DNA of 61,736 bases, from NCBI GenBank assembly GCA_018821245.1, contig JAHJMO010000001.1, positions 1 to 61,736 on the forward strand. The letters are read 5' to 3'. The number at the start of each line of letters is the position of its first letter. Position 1 is the stretch's first letter. A model generated the notes under the pieces. That model did not search any database and was not told the DNA's origin. It saw nothing but the letters and a program-made list of their open reading frames with translations. Below, in pieces: positions 9,274 to 19,793 of this stretch. The stretch is from Patescibacteria group bacterium. Its GTDB lineage: Bacteria; Patescibacteriota; Microgenomatia; UBA10105; UBA927. Both the position numbers and the translations under genes were made by a program.

Positions 9274-10342
9274 TCAACGATTGTATATTTTTCTCAAACA
9301 GATGCTTTGTAAATTTCTTCGCCTGATTAACAATAGCTCGGGAAAAGAACCGTGTTTTGGTAAATCGAACCATTGCCTGTATTAACGATTGTTCTGTAAA
9401 TACGGCAAAAAACACCCCTGTTTTTCCGTCAACTATGCTCTCCTTAAGCGCTCCGGAGTCATACGCAATCACCGGCACCCCATGTGCCATCGCTTCAACG
9501 GGTACAATCCCAAAATCCTCCTCAATTGAGGGATAAATCAACGCTTTTGCTCCTGCATAAACATCGTGCATCCTCTCGTCCGGAACCCAACCTTTAAACC
9601 GTATTGTGGGCCCTGCAATAGAACGCAAATATTCCCCTTGGGATCCAGCGCCAACTATCATAAGCGGTTCTTTGAGTTTGTTACATGTCCGTATTGCCAG
9701 GTCAATACCCTTTTGCTTAGAAAGTCTTGAAACACACAAAAAATATTTCGGGTTCCTCTTGGGAATCTTTTTGGGGATATCTACAGGCGGATAGACAACC
9801 GTACTCTCCCGCCGGTAATACTTTTTTATCCTTGTCTGTACGGTTTTTGAGTTTGCAACCAGAACGTCCGGTCGCTGTGCTCCTATAAAATCCCGCACCC
9901 TTAGCCAAGATAGCAGGGGAGAAAGAAGAATTTTCACAAACGGGTGCCTAAGCGCTCTGGTTTCGTTATATTCCGCGTAGAGGTACCTCGGAGGAGTATG
10001 AACGTAGGAAACGTGAAGCGCCTCCGGCCCCGTAATCACCGACTTTGAGGAAAATGAGTGGGATGATGACAGTACGAGATCATATTCGGTTAAATCCAAT
10101 TGCTCCCAATATACATACAAAAACGGCTTAAGCAATATTGATGCGGAATGAATAAGCGGTATGTAATTAAACAATGAAGAAATAATTTTCCCCTTTGTCG
10201 TGGCTTCCAATGTGTTCCTCCATTTGCTGGCAAGCAATGGTATATATACGTCTGCCCTCGGGTAAAGTTTTAAAAGCGACAAAAGCACCCGCTCCGCCCC
10301 GCCAAATTCAATAAACACATCATGAACAACGGCAACTTTCAT
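9254..10342 (-). CDS. GT4 family glycosyltransferase
   Basis: MKVAVVHDVFIEFGGAERVLLSLL; SIEEDFGIVPVEAMAHGVPVIAYDSGAL. Confidence 0.85.
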   Translation of the reverse strand: MKVAVVHDVFIEFGGAERVLLSLLKLYPRADVYIPLLASKWRNTLEATTKGKIISSLFNYIPLIHSASILLKPFLYVYWEQLDLTEYDLVLSSSHSFSSKSVITGPEALHVSYVHTPPRYLYAEYNETRALRHPFVKILLSPLLSWLRVRDFIGAQRPDVLVANSKTVQTRIKKYYRRESTVVYPPVDIPKKIPKRNPKYFLCVSRLSKQKGIDLAIRTCNKLKEPLMIVGAGSQGEYLRSIAGPTIRFKGWVPDERMHDVYAGAKALIYPSIEEDFGIVPVEAMAHGVPVIAYDSGALKESIVDGKTGVFFAVFTEQSLIQAMVRFTKTRFFSRAIVNQAKKFTKHLFEKNIQSLIDEKSK

Positions 10343-11688
10343 AGATGATTTAATATTCCCCGTAAGAAGAAAAATGTCACCATTCCCTGAGCGCCGTATC
10401 CGTTGTCGGTAATTCCATAAAGAATCCACGCCCAGGAAGATAGAGCAAATAATAAATATTGGCGTTTTCTTTCCGCCTGTTTTATCCCAATCAGCCGGAG
10501 AAAATCTGTTTTTACAAAATACAAAAGCAGTGCGACAAACGATATGAACCCCAATAGCCCTGTGTCCGAAAGTTTTTCAAAAAACAGGTTGTGAACCCCA
10601 ATGCCGATGTCCGATCTTACCGTATAATTGCGTGCTCCTCTATCATAATATCTGCGCAAAGGAAATTCGCTTACGTCATTATATGTATTGGGACCGGTAC
10701 CAACGATCGGGTGGGATTTGAAGTTTTTTAAAGCCGTGTCCCAGTAGGTAAAACGCAGGTCGATAGTTTCAAGGTCGCGCTCAACGCGGGGACGAAAAAA
10801 ACGATCCTCAAGATTAAACCCAAAATAACGTTGTGATGTATACATCCCAAACCAAACAATCGGCAGGGAAACCAATAAGACTATGGCCGCTGTTTTGCGG
10901 GGCATGAGCCATAAAACAAAAATCAGTTCAATAAAAATCACGATTGCGTCAATCCTGTTGTTGCTCATTACCGCAGTTAATACCCCCACAAAAATCACAA
11001 GCGATGAAAACAGCTTTTGGATAATGGATGCCCTATTTTTTACCAGAAAGAGCGCACACAGCGGCACGAGCATAATATATGGGCCAAGACTGGCATATTT
11101 GCCGTAATAACGAAGCTCGCTTAAGAGATAATTTGCCCGGTGTTCCAAAAAAAGAAAATAGTACAAAGGGTCGACTTCGTACCGAAACAGTAAAGAAAAA
11201 AATGTAAATGTAAATGTGGCGATTACCAAAACCGCTGATAGCGCAAGGAACAGCATCAAATATCCGCGTGGCAGCCGAATTTTTGAAAACGCAAAAACAA
11301 TCGCCGCCGACATGAACGGGTACCACAGATATAATAGGGAGGCTTCCGGAACCTGCGAAAATAACGTGGAAATTCCTATGGCCAGCACAAATCCCATCAT
11401 AAGATAATTCTGCTTGTGCAAGCGCGTTCTGACGGAAGGGAGGGGTAAAAAGATTAAACACCCGGCAAGAAGCAAAAAAAGGCCCTTAAGAATTCCGTGG
11501 GTTGCTTTCGGTCCGGAGATAGGCCATCTCATTGATTCGAGATATCCAAGAAGAAACATAATCAAAAGAATAGACAAAACAATCGTCTGCGCGCGGAACG
11601 ATACGCGCTTAAATGTTCGCGAGCGCCTTATTTTCTTATATAATAGACGGGCGATAGTTTTTGTTTTTTGTGTAATCGGGGATTTCAT
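10339..11688 (-). CDS. O-antigen ligase family protein
   Basis: Polytopic protein with HPIVGTGPNTYNDV and VHNLFFEKLSDTGLLGF motifs. Confidence 0.8.
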   Translation of the reverse strand: MKSPITQKTKTIARLLYKKIRRSRTFKRVSFRAQTIVLSILLIMFLLGYLESMRWPISGPKATHGILKGLFLLLAGCLIFLPLPSVRTRLHKQNYLMMGFVLAIGISTLFSQVPEASLLYLWYPFMSAAIVFAFSKIRLPRGYLMLFLALSAVLVIATFTFTFFSLLFRYEVDPLYYFLFLEHRANYLLSELRYYGKYASLGPYIMLVPLCALFLVKNRASIIQKLFSSLVIFVGVLTAVMSNNRIDAIVIFIELIFVLWLMPRKTAAIVLLVSLPIVWFGMYTSQRYFGFNLEDRFFRPRVERDLETIDLRFTYWDTALKNFKSHPIVGTGPNTYNDVSEFPLRRYYDRGARNYTVRSDIGIGVHNLFFEKLSDTGLLGFISFVALLLYFVKTDFLRLIGIKQAERKRQYLLFALSSWAWILYGITDNGYGAQGMVTFFFLRGILNHL

Positions 11689-11758
11689 ATGGGGAAACCC
11701 ATGTTTATACATCCCACATTCTACGGTAGCCAAATGGAACAATCAAGCCAAAATTAAT

Positions 11759-12505
11759 ATGTTATTTCATGCTTTGTTTATTTCGCCTCATCTTGACGAT
11801 GCAGTATTGTCTGCCGGAGGCGAAGTTGCGCGGTTGACACACGATGGCAAAAGCGCTTGCATTGTCACTGTATTTACCCGGGCTGCCGCCCCTGTCACTC
11901 GGGATGCTCATGGTTTTATTGAGGAATCCAATGAAGAAAACGCCGAGCTGTTGTTTTCCAAGCGCCGCTTAGAAGATCGAAAAGCCGCAGGGGTCTTGGG
12001 CGCACACCACGTCCACATGGGATTTATTGATGCTTTGTTTAGAACCCTGCCTAATAAAAGCGAGCCTCTTTATCCCGCGTATAAACAAATTTTTTCAGGC
12101 AACATATCTTTGAACGACCGATTGCTTTGCGAACAAATACGGGTCGGGCTTCAAAAAATAAAAAACAGACAGACAGACAAAAGAGTGCGTATTTATGCGC
12201 CGCTTGGGGTGGGCGGCCACGTAGATCACATTATCACTCACCTTTGTGTTCGTGAAATTTTTCCCAAACAAAGCATCTGGTGGGAAGATGTTCCTTATCG
12301 CACACACCCAATACAATTATTTAAACGATTAAGTGAGGCCTCGTGTTACAACGCAACCAACAAGCTAATCAAAAACACCCTGCAATATTCTAAACAAAAA
12401 CTGAACGCCGTACGTTGTTATAAGAGTCAGATTGCCAAGCTGGAGTATTCCGGATTAAGTGACATAGATTATTATGCGGAGGCTTATTATACACACGTAA
12501 AATAA
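11759..12505 (+). CDS. PIG-L/LmbE-like deacetylase
   Basis: FISPHLDDAVLSAGG metal-binding motif; GGHVDHIITH. Confidence 0.85.
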   Translation: MLFHALFISPHLDDAVLSAGGEVARLTHDGKSACIVTVFTRAAAPVTRDAHGFIEESNEENAELLFSKRRLEDRKAAGVLGAHHVHMGFIDALFRTLPNKSEPLYPAYKQIFSGNISLNDRLLCEQIRVGLQKIKNRQTDKRVRIYAPLGVGGHVDHIITHLCVREIFPKQSIWWEDVPYRTHPIQLFKRLSEASCYNATNKLIKNTLQYSKQKLNAVRCYKSQIAKLEYSGLSDIDYYAEAYYTHVK

Positions 12506-12565
12506 GAGCATTTGGTTGTATTGGACAACGGCCTAAGCGCAAGCTTTTCCTGCTGTTTCAGACCT

Positions 12566-13693
12566 ATGACCATGAAGGTTCTCGTTCTTTATCAGGGCGT
12601 ACAAAGCGGATCAAAAATAGCAACCGAGTCAATCGTGCGAGAACTGCGTGGTCTTTATCCAGAGTCGATTTTTATTGTATATCAGCAGTGCCCACAGGTT
12701 GCGGTGTCAGGCCCCCTCTCGTTTCTTAAATATTTATTATGGTCAATGTGGGATTTCCGGCGTGTTATAAACCAAAAGAGAAGCATTACGTGTGTTTATT
12801 CAACAATGTATACGGCAATTATTTCCCAGTGGTTATCAAAAAAACGTCAAATACCGTCTATTTTCCACGTCCATGGAGATCAGCGGTTTGGTCGAGAGCC
12901 CAACAACAACCTGTTGCGAACTGTTTATAGAATTTTCCTTGGACGCATTGTGATTCTTCTACAGAAACTTGCCGTGCACTTCGCGACCCGCGTCTGTTTC
13001 GTCTCGTCTACGGCTCAACATGAATTTCTTTCCCGTTACCACCTGCAAATACACACAGGAAAGTCTACAATTCTTCCAAACGGAGTGGATACTAAAAAAT
13101 TTTTTCCGAGTTCCCGCGCACGGCCCCACGATAGACACAAGCCCACATTGCTGTATGTCGGCCGTATTGATGAAAAAAAGGGCATTCACCGCCTTATGCA
13201 CTCTTTGGAATATCTCCGCGCCCTTTCCCCTCGCCTTGTTGTTGCTTATCCTTCATATTTTGACCGCCACTCTGCTTCTTATTTTTCCCGCCTTCAGGGG
13301 GTGGCGGAGCGTGTTGCAGGCGTAACTATATCGTTTGTTAAAAATCCCAAAAATCTTACCGCTCTTTATCATGGCGCACACTGCATCATTCTTCCTTCGA
13401 CGCAGGAAATGGCACCTTTAGTTGTCTTGGAGGCGCTCGCGTGTGGAACCCCTCTCCTTTGTGCAAATGTCGGTGGAATTTCAACCATGCTTGGTCCGCT
13501 TGCCTTCTATTGTGTGTTGCCTTCAGATCGTCCTGTGGCAATTGCTGAAGCAATTAAAAAAACCCTGTCGTTTTCACCAAAATTACGCGCCAAGCTGCAA
13601 AGGGACGGGGTTATGATTGCCAGCAAATACAGTTGGCGGGCAACGGCAAAAAATTTATATGCGCTTATTGCCGAAATTACTCAACCCTGGTAA
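12566..13693 (+). CDS. GT4 family glycosyltransferase
   Basis: LLYVGRIDEKKGIHRLMHSL; PSTQEMAPLVVLEALACGTPLLCANVGG. Confidence 0.85.
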   Translation: MTMKVLVLYQGVQSGSKIATESIVRELRGLYPESIFIVYQQCPQVAVSGPLSFLKYLLWSMWDFRRVINQKRSITCVYSTMYTAIISQWLSKKRQIPSIFHVHGDQRFGREPNNNLLRTVYRIFLGRIVILLQKLAVHFATRVCFVSSTAQHEFLSRYHLQIHTGKSTILPNGVDTKKFFPSSRARPHDRHKPTLLYVGRIDEKKGIHRLMHSLEYLRALSPRLVVAYPSYFDRHSASYFSRLQGVAERVAGVTISFVKNPKNLTALYHGAHCIILPSTQEMAPLVVLEALACGTPLLCANVGGISTMLGPLAFYCVLPSDRPVAIAEAIKKTLSFSPKLRAKLQRDGVMIASKYSWRATAKNLYALIAEITQPW

Positions 13694-14516
13694 TGTATCC
13701 GCTGACATTGGCACTTTCAAACGGAAACATTATGTAAAAACCAACCTTCACTGGCTGAAAGTAGGAAAAATAATGTCTTCCTTTTGAAACAGCTGTTTTA
13801 ATCCTCAGTTTTAGCGTCATGTCTTTGCGCCGGGAATTGGGACCGACATATAAAACGCCGTCTTCCAGTGCTACCGGGGGAACTTCAGCCGGCTCTACTT
13901 GCTTTTCTAATATCTCCGCCATTGTCTGTCCGTCGTCGGTCTTCATTTTGTCCCCGACATTTACGGCATCCGCTAGCCACGGATATATTCCATAGTTTTT
14001 TATTGTAATCAATTTTTCTGATTCCTGCCTCTCCTCGTCAACCCCTTCAATCCACATGACGCTGGAGTTAATTTTCACATTATTTGGGGCAACATAGATA
14101 ACGGACCCAACCTGTATGGGCTCTCGCCGAAATCGATACTGACCGGATGATTTTATTGCAGTTACGCGAAGTCGAGCCCGCATCCACAACATCTTTCTGT
14201 CTCCTACTTCAAACTTATTTGTTTTGACGACCTCTACAAGCACTTTCCCCAGTGAGTCAAGCTCTTTTGCCCCGGGTTGAATTGGGTCTGTAAGCCACTG
14301 TGGGGGGTCGGGGTTGTTCCACCACCACTCTCCTCCGGAAGCAAACAAATCAACCGTAATATAGGTGTCTTTTTGAAGCAAAACCTTTGCAACAAAAAAA
14401 AGCAACACAACAGACAAGGCAATGAAAAGGGGAACAAAAAGGTCATATTTCCCCAAGATCCTTCCCTTATTGTCGATAAGCTGACGTTTTCTGGCAAGAC
14501 CTGTTGTTTTATTCAT
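13677..14516 (-). CDS. Single-TM protein resembling DUF4330
   Basis: LIDNKGRILGKYDLFVPLFIALSVVLLFF N-terminus. Confidence 0.45.
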   Translation of the reverse strand: MNKTTGLARKRQLIDNKGRILGKYDLFVPLFIALSVVLLFFVAKVLLQKDTYITVDLFASGGEWWWNNPDPPQWLTDPIQPGAKELDSLGKVLVEVVKTNKFEVGDRKMLWMRARLRVTAIKSSGQYRFRREPIQVGSVIYVAPNNVKINSSVMWIEGVDEERQESEKLITIKNYGIYPWLADAVNVGDKMKTDDGQTMAEILEKQVEPAEVPPVALEDGVLYVGPNSRRKDMTLKLRIKTAVSKGRHYFSYFQPVKVGFYIMFPFESANVSGYITRVE

Positions 14517-14536
14517 AAATATACTTGATTACTATA

Positions 14537-15307
14537 TCATTTTTTCGACATACTTATCCACCTGTCTTTTATCAATTGCCTTATAACTGCAGATGCGAAA
14601 GTCGCATTTCCGATCATATATCGCACAAACAGCCTTTTCGGGTCTTGGTATAGTCGATACGCCCATTCCAGGCCGATATTTTGTGTCCATGGGGCGGGCT
14701 TTTTTTTATATCCTGTAATATAGTCAAACGCCGCACCTACTCCTATCAAAACCGACCGGACGTGCATGCTGTTTTCTATCATCCACTTTTCCTGATGCGG
14801 GCATCCGCTTCCCACAAAAACGATGTCCGGCTTGGAAAGCTGTATTTTTTTTATTACATCCCCCTCTGCTTTTGTGCTTAATGCACGCCACGGGGTGTCT
14901 TGGTTTCCCGCCAATATTAGCTTGGGAAACATTTTCTTTATTGATTTATACACCTTGAGAGACTGGTTGCTTCTGCCTCCTAAAATAAAAATTCTCCATG
15001 CGCGTTCCGCTGCTTCTCCGCAGACCCGAACCATCAGTTCTGGACCGTATACCCTTGTCTGTTTTTTATGTCCATATAAACGAAGCAGCCACACAAGCGG
15101 CATTCCATCTGGCAACACCATGGAAGATTTTTTTACTCCTCGGGCAAGACGAGCATCTTTTAGGCACTCAATCAAAAGATGCGACGCTGAAACACAGATA
15201 TATGCCGATCTTTTTTCTTGAATTTGTTTGCAAATATAACAGATCGTTCTGTCGTAATTTATTGCAGATATGGGGATCCCGAGAATTTCTTGTTTTTTTA
15301 TTCTCAT
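14537..15307 (-). CDS. WecG/TagA/CpsF family glycosyltransferase
   Basis: VLPDGMPLVWLLRLYG; DIVFVGSGCPHQEKWM; GVGAAFDYITGYKKKPAPWTQNIGLEWAYRL. Confidence 0.9.
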   Translation of the reverse strand: MRIKKQEILGIPISAINYDRTICYICKQIQEKRSAYICVSASHLLIECLKDARLARGVKKSSMVLPDGMPLVWLLRLYGHKKQTRVYGPELMVRVCGEAAERAWRIFILGGRSNQSLKVYKSIKKMFPKLILAGNQDTPWRALSTKAEGDVIKKIQLSKPDIVFVGSGCPHQEKWMIENSMHVRSVLIGVGAAFDYITGYKKKPAPWTQNIGLEWAYRLYQDPKRLFVRYMIGNATFASAVIRQLIKDRWISMSKK

Positions 15308-15356
15308 TGTGATATTGGACCAGGTTTTGTCACTGTGTTTTTTGCGGCTTATTTCT

Positions 15357-17366
15357 TTACTTATCATTATCGCCCTGTATTATATCCCGGGCAAGTGCGC
15401 CCGGCGGACCGAGTTGTCCGTTGTTAAATTGTTCAAGAGCCTGTTCGCAATGTTTGTTTGCATATTTATCCTTTTTACAGATGTCTAGAACGCTCTTTGC
15501 TCCGCCTGTGTCTCCTGTCCACACCATCAGGCTGGCTAGTTCTATGCTTGGGTGGCTCCACGAGGGTGAGGCCAGAACAGCTACCGACCAAAACGGCAGG
15601 GCATCGTTGTATCTGCCTTCGCGAACCGCCGCAAGCCCTGTTTGATATAAAGGCCTTGCCCATGATTCAGACAGTCCGCGTGCACCACGGCGAACAAGCT
15701 CTTGTGAAAGACTGGCCCACCTGTTGTCAATATATAAAAAACGAACATATTCCTGCCGGCACGCCGTGTTCATCGGATCTATATCTAGTACTTCTTTATA
15801 CAACTGGTCTTTTGTATCCCCCTTTGAAATTCGAGCGGCCGCAACTATAACGCTTGCGTCTTTTTTGTGAAAAAAGAAAATTAGTTTTATTTGGGCACTT
15901 GTCGCTGTTTTATTGTATTTTTCATAATGTTCTAACAGGCCCAACGCGCGATCTGCATCATGGGGCGCAATCAAAAACGCGGCCTCGGCTCTTTTTGAAA
16001 AAACAAGGCTAACGGCGCAAGAGCTATAGTAGATACCTACAACAAAAAGGCAAATGAAGATTGTCCGCGATCGGCTTCGTGCGGGCCGCGCATCGGGTTT
16101 AACAACCGACCCCAAAAGCAGTCCCAGTGTTGACCAAAACAACACCCACACCACCAAAAAATTCATGTTAAATTCGTAGGCGCTATAGACAAGTGTCAGC
16201 CCCGCCCCAATCGCCAAGGGCGTTCCGTATCGGGCGTCCTGTCCGCTGCCTCCGGCCCCAAATCCGCGGACAATTTCCTTCCCGTGATGAAAGAGAAGAA
16301 AAAATAAGGGGAGAGCGCCCAAGATGCCAAGTTCCACAATGGTTTCAAGCGGGAAGCTATGGGCAAACCACGAATAGGAAAGCGGGGCGTTCTGGAGTCT
16401 TTTAGACTGCAGGTAAAATGTGCCCGGCCCGCTTCCGAAAGCTGGCCGCTCCTTTATGGCGGATATTGCCTGCGACCAATACCTAAGCCTCCCTTCATTA
16501 AGCGGCGGTGTTTTTAATATCTGTCTCCCTAGGTCGCCGTATCCAAACCAGCGCAGTCTCTGTTTTTGCTCCGCAGGAACAATCGCTATAAGCAGAAATG
16601 CCGCGCTTAGCCCAAAAAGCAGGACAGAGGCGGCGAGGAAAGTCGGGGAGCGCGATGCCTTTATGTGTCCCCTGCGGACAGATTCAAACAAAAAAAAGGC
16701 CGCAATCAAAATCCATGCGCCGCGCGCAAACGTAAAACCCAACGCTGCAACAAAGGCCACAAACACAATAATCGTCTTCGGCGAGGGGCTGTCTCTGTAC
16801 CAATAAATTATTAAGGGGGCGATGAAAACCAAGAGGTCGGCCAGATGATTGTGTCCGTAGTTTCCATAGAGAAGATTCATAAGCGGCAGGCCCCCGGCAA
16901 GAGATGGAAAAATCGCGTACGCTGCCGCCACAAGCGCGGCAAGCCCGACAAACACAACCGCACCGACAGCAAAAACGCGGAGGGTCTTGGGGGAGGAAAG
17001 CGAGTAAAAAAGATGGTATGCCAAATACCCCATGCTCAACCGCACAATGCTGGAAATCGAATACCCGATGCTGTCGGAAAATAGTGTAGAAATCGCGTAT
17101 GCGGTAAATACCGCCGCCCACAGGAGTTGGGCAACCGCCGGAATGGGCCTGATTTTTTTCTTTTGGTAGAGCGCCACAATCCAGAGAGACAACATTCCTC
17201 CTGCAAAGAACGTGTCTGCCGCTGCCTGCTTTCCATCTCCCAAAAACAGCGCCGCAAAAAGCAGCAAAAAAAACGCAAAAAAAATAATATTGGTTTTGAA
17301 AAATTCCGCTGTCAGTTCTTTTTGATGTCTAAACCACATAATCTTTACAAAAACATGTTCGCCCAT
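15357..17366 (-). CDS. O-antigen ligase-like polytopic protein with TPR-like C-terminus
   Basis: RPAFGSGPGTFYLQSKRLQNAPLSYSWFAHSFPLETIVELGILG. Confidence 0.75.
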   Translation of the reverse strand: MGEHVFVKIMWFRHQKELTAEFFKTNIIFFAFFLLLFAALFLGDGKQAAADTFFAGGMLSLWIVALYQKKKIRPIPAVAQLLWAAVFTAYAISTLFSDSIGYSISSIVRLSMGYLAYHLFYSLSSPKTLRVFAVGAVVFVGLAALVAAAYAIFPSLAGGLPLMNLLYGNYGHNHLADLLVFIAPLIIYWYRDSPSPKTIIVFVAFVAALGFTFARGAWILIAAFFLFESVRRGHIKASRSPTFLAASVLLFGLSAAFLLIAIVPAEQKQRLRWFGYGDLGRQILKTPPLNEGRLRYWSQAISAIKERPAFGSGPGTFYLQSKRLQNAPLSYSWFAHSFPLETIVELGILGALPLFFLLFHHGKEIVRGFGAGGSGQDARYGTPLAIGAGLTLVYSAYEFNMNFLVVWVLFWSTLGLLLGSVVKPDARPARSRSRTIFICLFVVGIYYSSCAVSLVFSKRAEAAFLIAPHDADRALGLLEHYEKYNKTATSAQIKLIFFFHKKDASVIVAAARISKGDTKDQLYKEVLDIDPMNTACRQEYVRFLYIDNRWASLSQELVRRGARGLSESWARPLYQTGLAAVREGRYNDALPFWSVAVLASPSWSHPSIELASLMVWTGDTGGAKSVLDICKKDKYANKHCEQALEQFNNGQLGPPGALARDIIQGDNDK

Positions 17367-18325
17367 ATTTCCATTGCTTCTTTAAGCTTGTTAAAGTATC
17401 TTTTGTTTGGGAGACGGATGTTTATTGCAAGTTCTAAATAGCAGTCGGCCGGTGTTTTTTTTGTCAGCCTTACCTCATCGGCCCTCTTCCACAACCACTC
17501 ATTGATGGCTATTCCCTTTTTTTCCTTTAGTAAATTTTTGTGCGGGTCAGAGGCCTTTTTGTGCTCCACAAACGGCGATCCGCTTACAGCGGAAAGGCCT
17601 AAGTGATCTATAATTTTTTTGGCAAAAATTCCTGCCCAAATATCGTCAAACCTGTCATATCCCCACGGGCGCCCCTCTGGGTCTTTTCCCATCAGAGGAA
17701 AATACATGATGGGAGCTGCTTCTTTTGCAAACGCCAAATTCATAGAGCAAAGGGGGAAGTATGCGCCGGACGGAATCACCTGGAGGACCGGGGGGTATAA
17801 CGGAAGATTTATATGAGGATGTTGCAATTGTGTTTGCGCATCAAGATCAATACTGTTGGTCCACAAACCGTGACTTATAACAACCTTTTTTTCTTTGCGG
17901 ATGGAGTAGGGGATTCCGCGCGTGTAGAGAAAGTCCGGATCCGGATACGTAGGCACCCACCGCCCCGGCACGGCCATGGAAAGATTGCGCAGGTGATTAT
18001 ATATAAACCCATCGCCCGTCGGAAAACAATCGTCATCCAGGGTAACTATAATATCGGCGCCCATTGTGACCGCCTTCCAAAACCCATATGAGCGGATTCC
18101 TGCGTTGTGTCGTGAAAAAATCCACTCTTTTTTCCCAAAATCTTTTTTTATGTCCCGCCAGTCATAATGCAGAACTTCTTTTGCCGCTCCGCAGGGCGTT
18201 TCTATCTGCTTGTCCTTGTGATCTTCAACAATAAGTAAAGAACAGTCAGAAAATTCTTTTTTCCACGAAGACAAAAATGCAAGGCTTCTAATGGTGGGAA
18301 TAACGACAAAAACGTTTGTATCCAT
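17345..18325 (-). CDS. Reversibly glycosylated polypeptide (RGP)/UDP-arabinopyranose mutase-like protein
   Basis: TLDDDCFPTGDGFIYNHLRNL; TRGIPYSIRKEKKVVISHGLWTNSIDLDAQTQL; CSMNLAFAKEAAPIMYFPLMG; YDRFDDIWAGIFAKKIIDHLG; HKKASDPHKNL. Confidence 0.75.
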   Translation of the reverse strand: MDTNVFVVIPTIRSLAFLSSWKKEFSDCSLLIVEDHKDKQIETPCGAAKEVLHYDWRDIKKDFGKKEWIFSRHNAGIRSYGFWKAVTMGADIIVTLDDDCFPTGDGFIYNHLRNLSMAVPGRWVPTYPDPDFLYTRGIPYSIRKEKKVVISHGLWTNSIDLDAQTQLQHPHINLPLYPPVLQVIPSGAYFPLCSMNLAFAKEAAPIMYFPLMGKDPEGRPWGYDRFDDIWAGIFAKKIIDHLGLSAVSGSPFVEHKKASDPHKNLLKEKKGIAINEWLWKRADEVRLTKKTPADCYLELAINIRLPNKRYFNKLKEAMEIWANMFL

Positions 18326-18365
18326 CCCACAAAATGTATCATATGTTTGTCAAAAAAAACACCCC

Positions 18366-18412
18366 TTGACTTCTGTTGGCGAGTCTTTTACCATGTGGAC
18401 AACTTATCCACA
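18366..18412 (+). promoter_or_regulatory. dnaA promoter with inverted DnaA boxes
   Basis: TTGACT (18366-71), 17 nt, TACCAT (18389-94); TGTGGACAA (18394-402) and TTATCCACA (18404-412). Confidence 0.6.
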
Positions 18413-18437
18413 CCTCGCTTGCCCCGTATTTACTTAT

Positions 18438-19793
18438 ATGGATCTGGAAAAACTTTGGAAATCGGTTTTGGCAGAGCTTGAACTCTCGGTCTCTAAGGCT
18501 ACGTTTCAAACTCATTTTGCAAGCGCTCATCTCGTGTCCTTTTCGGAGGGCGTTGCCACAATCGGATTTGCAAATCCGCTTATGCGAACCCTCGTGGAAA
18601 CCAGATACTATTCTCTGGTAAAAAGCGTCTTTGACCACCAGGCCAGGGGCGACGTCAGTCTTGTGTTTGTGGTTGTTCCCAAAAAAGACTCGCTTTCCGC
18701 TCGGGCCGGCCCCCTGTTTGCTCCGACCCCACAGCCGTCGGTGGACTCTGCTGTGCTCGCCAGAAGGCTTCACATAAACCCGTCGTGCACCTTTGACGGC
18801 TTTGCGGTTTCCACGTCCAACCAAATGGCGTATGCTGCTGCTACTGCCGTTGCGAAAAGCCCGGGCACGGCCTACAACCCTCTTTTTCTCTATGGCGGAG
18901 TGGGGGTGGGGAAAACCCACCTCATGTATGCTGTTGCTAATTCTATTTTAGAAAAAAAGCCTTCGGCCAGAGTCGTTTATTGTATGGGCGAAGAGTTCCT
19001 CAATGAAATCGTTGAGGCTATTCAAACCAAATCAGCGCGTCAGTTTAAACAAAAATATCGAAGCGCCCAGCTTCTTCTTGTCGATGACGTGCAGTTTATT
19101 GCGGGTAAAACCACGGCGCAGGAAGAATTCTTTCACACATTTAATGCTGTACACAGGGAGGGGGGACAAATCATTTTGACAAGCGACAGGCCCCCGTCGG
19201 AAATCTCTAAATTGGAAGACCGGCTGCGCTCCCGGTTTGAGGGCGGGCTTACGGTGGATATTTCTCCTCCGGACTTTGAGCTTCGGGCGGCCATCGTGAA
19301 CATTAAGTCTACCGCCATGGGACTGGCTGTTCCTTCCGACGCTGCACAACTTATTGCCGCCAACATCACGGACACGCGGGCAATTGAGGGTTTTTTGAGG
19401 AGACTCACCGCCGGAGTTTTTTCGGGCGTAGGAGGCATTACTGCCGAAGCCGTTGCCTCTCTCTTGAGCACAAAGGCCCAAAACGGCGTAACCAAAAAAC
19501 CAAAGCGGGTTTCTCCCCAGGAGGCGCTTTCCGCCGTGGCAGATTATTTCGGCATAAAACCAACCGCAATAAAGGGCCCCAAGCGGAACCGGCCCATAGC
19601 CAGGCCCAGGCAGGTATATATGTACCTGTGTAAAACCGAGCTCGGTCTTACCTATAATGACATCGGCGGCGGTCTGGGTGGCAGAGACCATACCACCATA
19701 ATGCACGGTGTTGAAACCATCACAAAAGAGTTATCAACAAACGAGTCTCTTCGCGGCGCCATCGAGGGGATAAAACAAAAACTATGGGCGTAG
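18438..19793 (+). CDS. dnaA: Chromosomal replication initiator DnaA
   Basis: NPLFLYGGVGVGKTHLMYAVAN, LLLVDDVQFIAGK, RDHTTIMHGVETI; start reassigned to MDLEKLWKSVL. Confidence 0.95.
   Translation: MDLEKLWKSVLAELELSVSKATFQTHFASAHLVSFSEGVATIGFANPLMRTLVETRYYSLVKSVFDHQARGDVSLVFVVVPKKDSLSARAGPLFAPTPQPSVDSAVLARRLHINPSCTFDGFAVSTSNQMAYAAATAVAKSPGTAYNPLFLYGGVGVGKTHLMYAVANSILEKKPSARVVYCMGEEFLNEIVEAIQTKSARQFKQKYRSAQLLLVDDVQFIAGKTTAQEEFFHTFNAVHREGGQIILTSDRPPSEISKLEDRLRSRFEGGLTVDISPPDFELRAAIVNIKSTAMGLAVPSDAAQLIAANITDTRAIEGFLRRLTAGVFSGVGGITAEAVASLLSTKAQNGVTKKPKRVSPQEALSAVADYFGIKPTAIKGPKRNRPIARPRQVYMYLCKTELGLTYNDIGGGLGGRDHTTIMHGVETITKELSTNESLRGAIEGIKQKLWA

Noticed and set aside
18339-18920. 193-aa minus-strand ORF antisense to dnaA
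   Set aside because: Shadow ORF of a clear DnaA gene.
19032-19706. 224-aa minus-strand ORF antisense to dnaA
   Set aside because: Shadow ORF; composition mirrors the DnaA frame.
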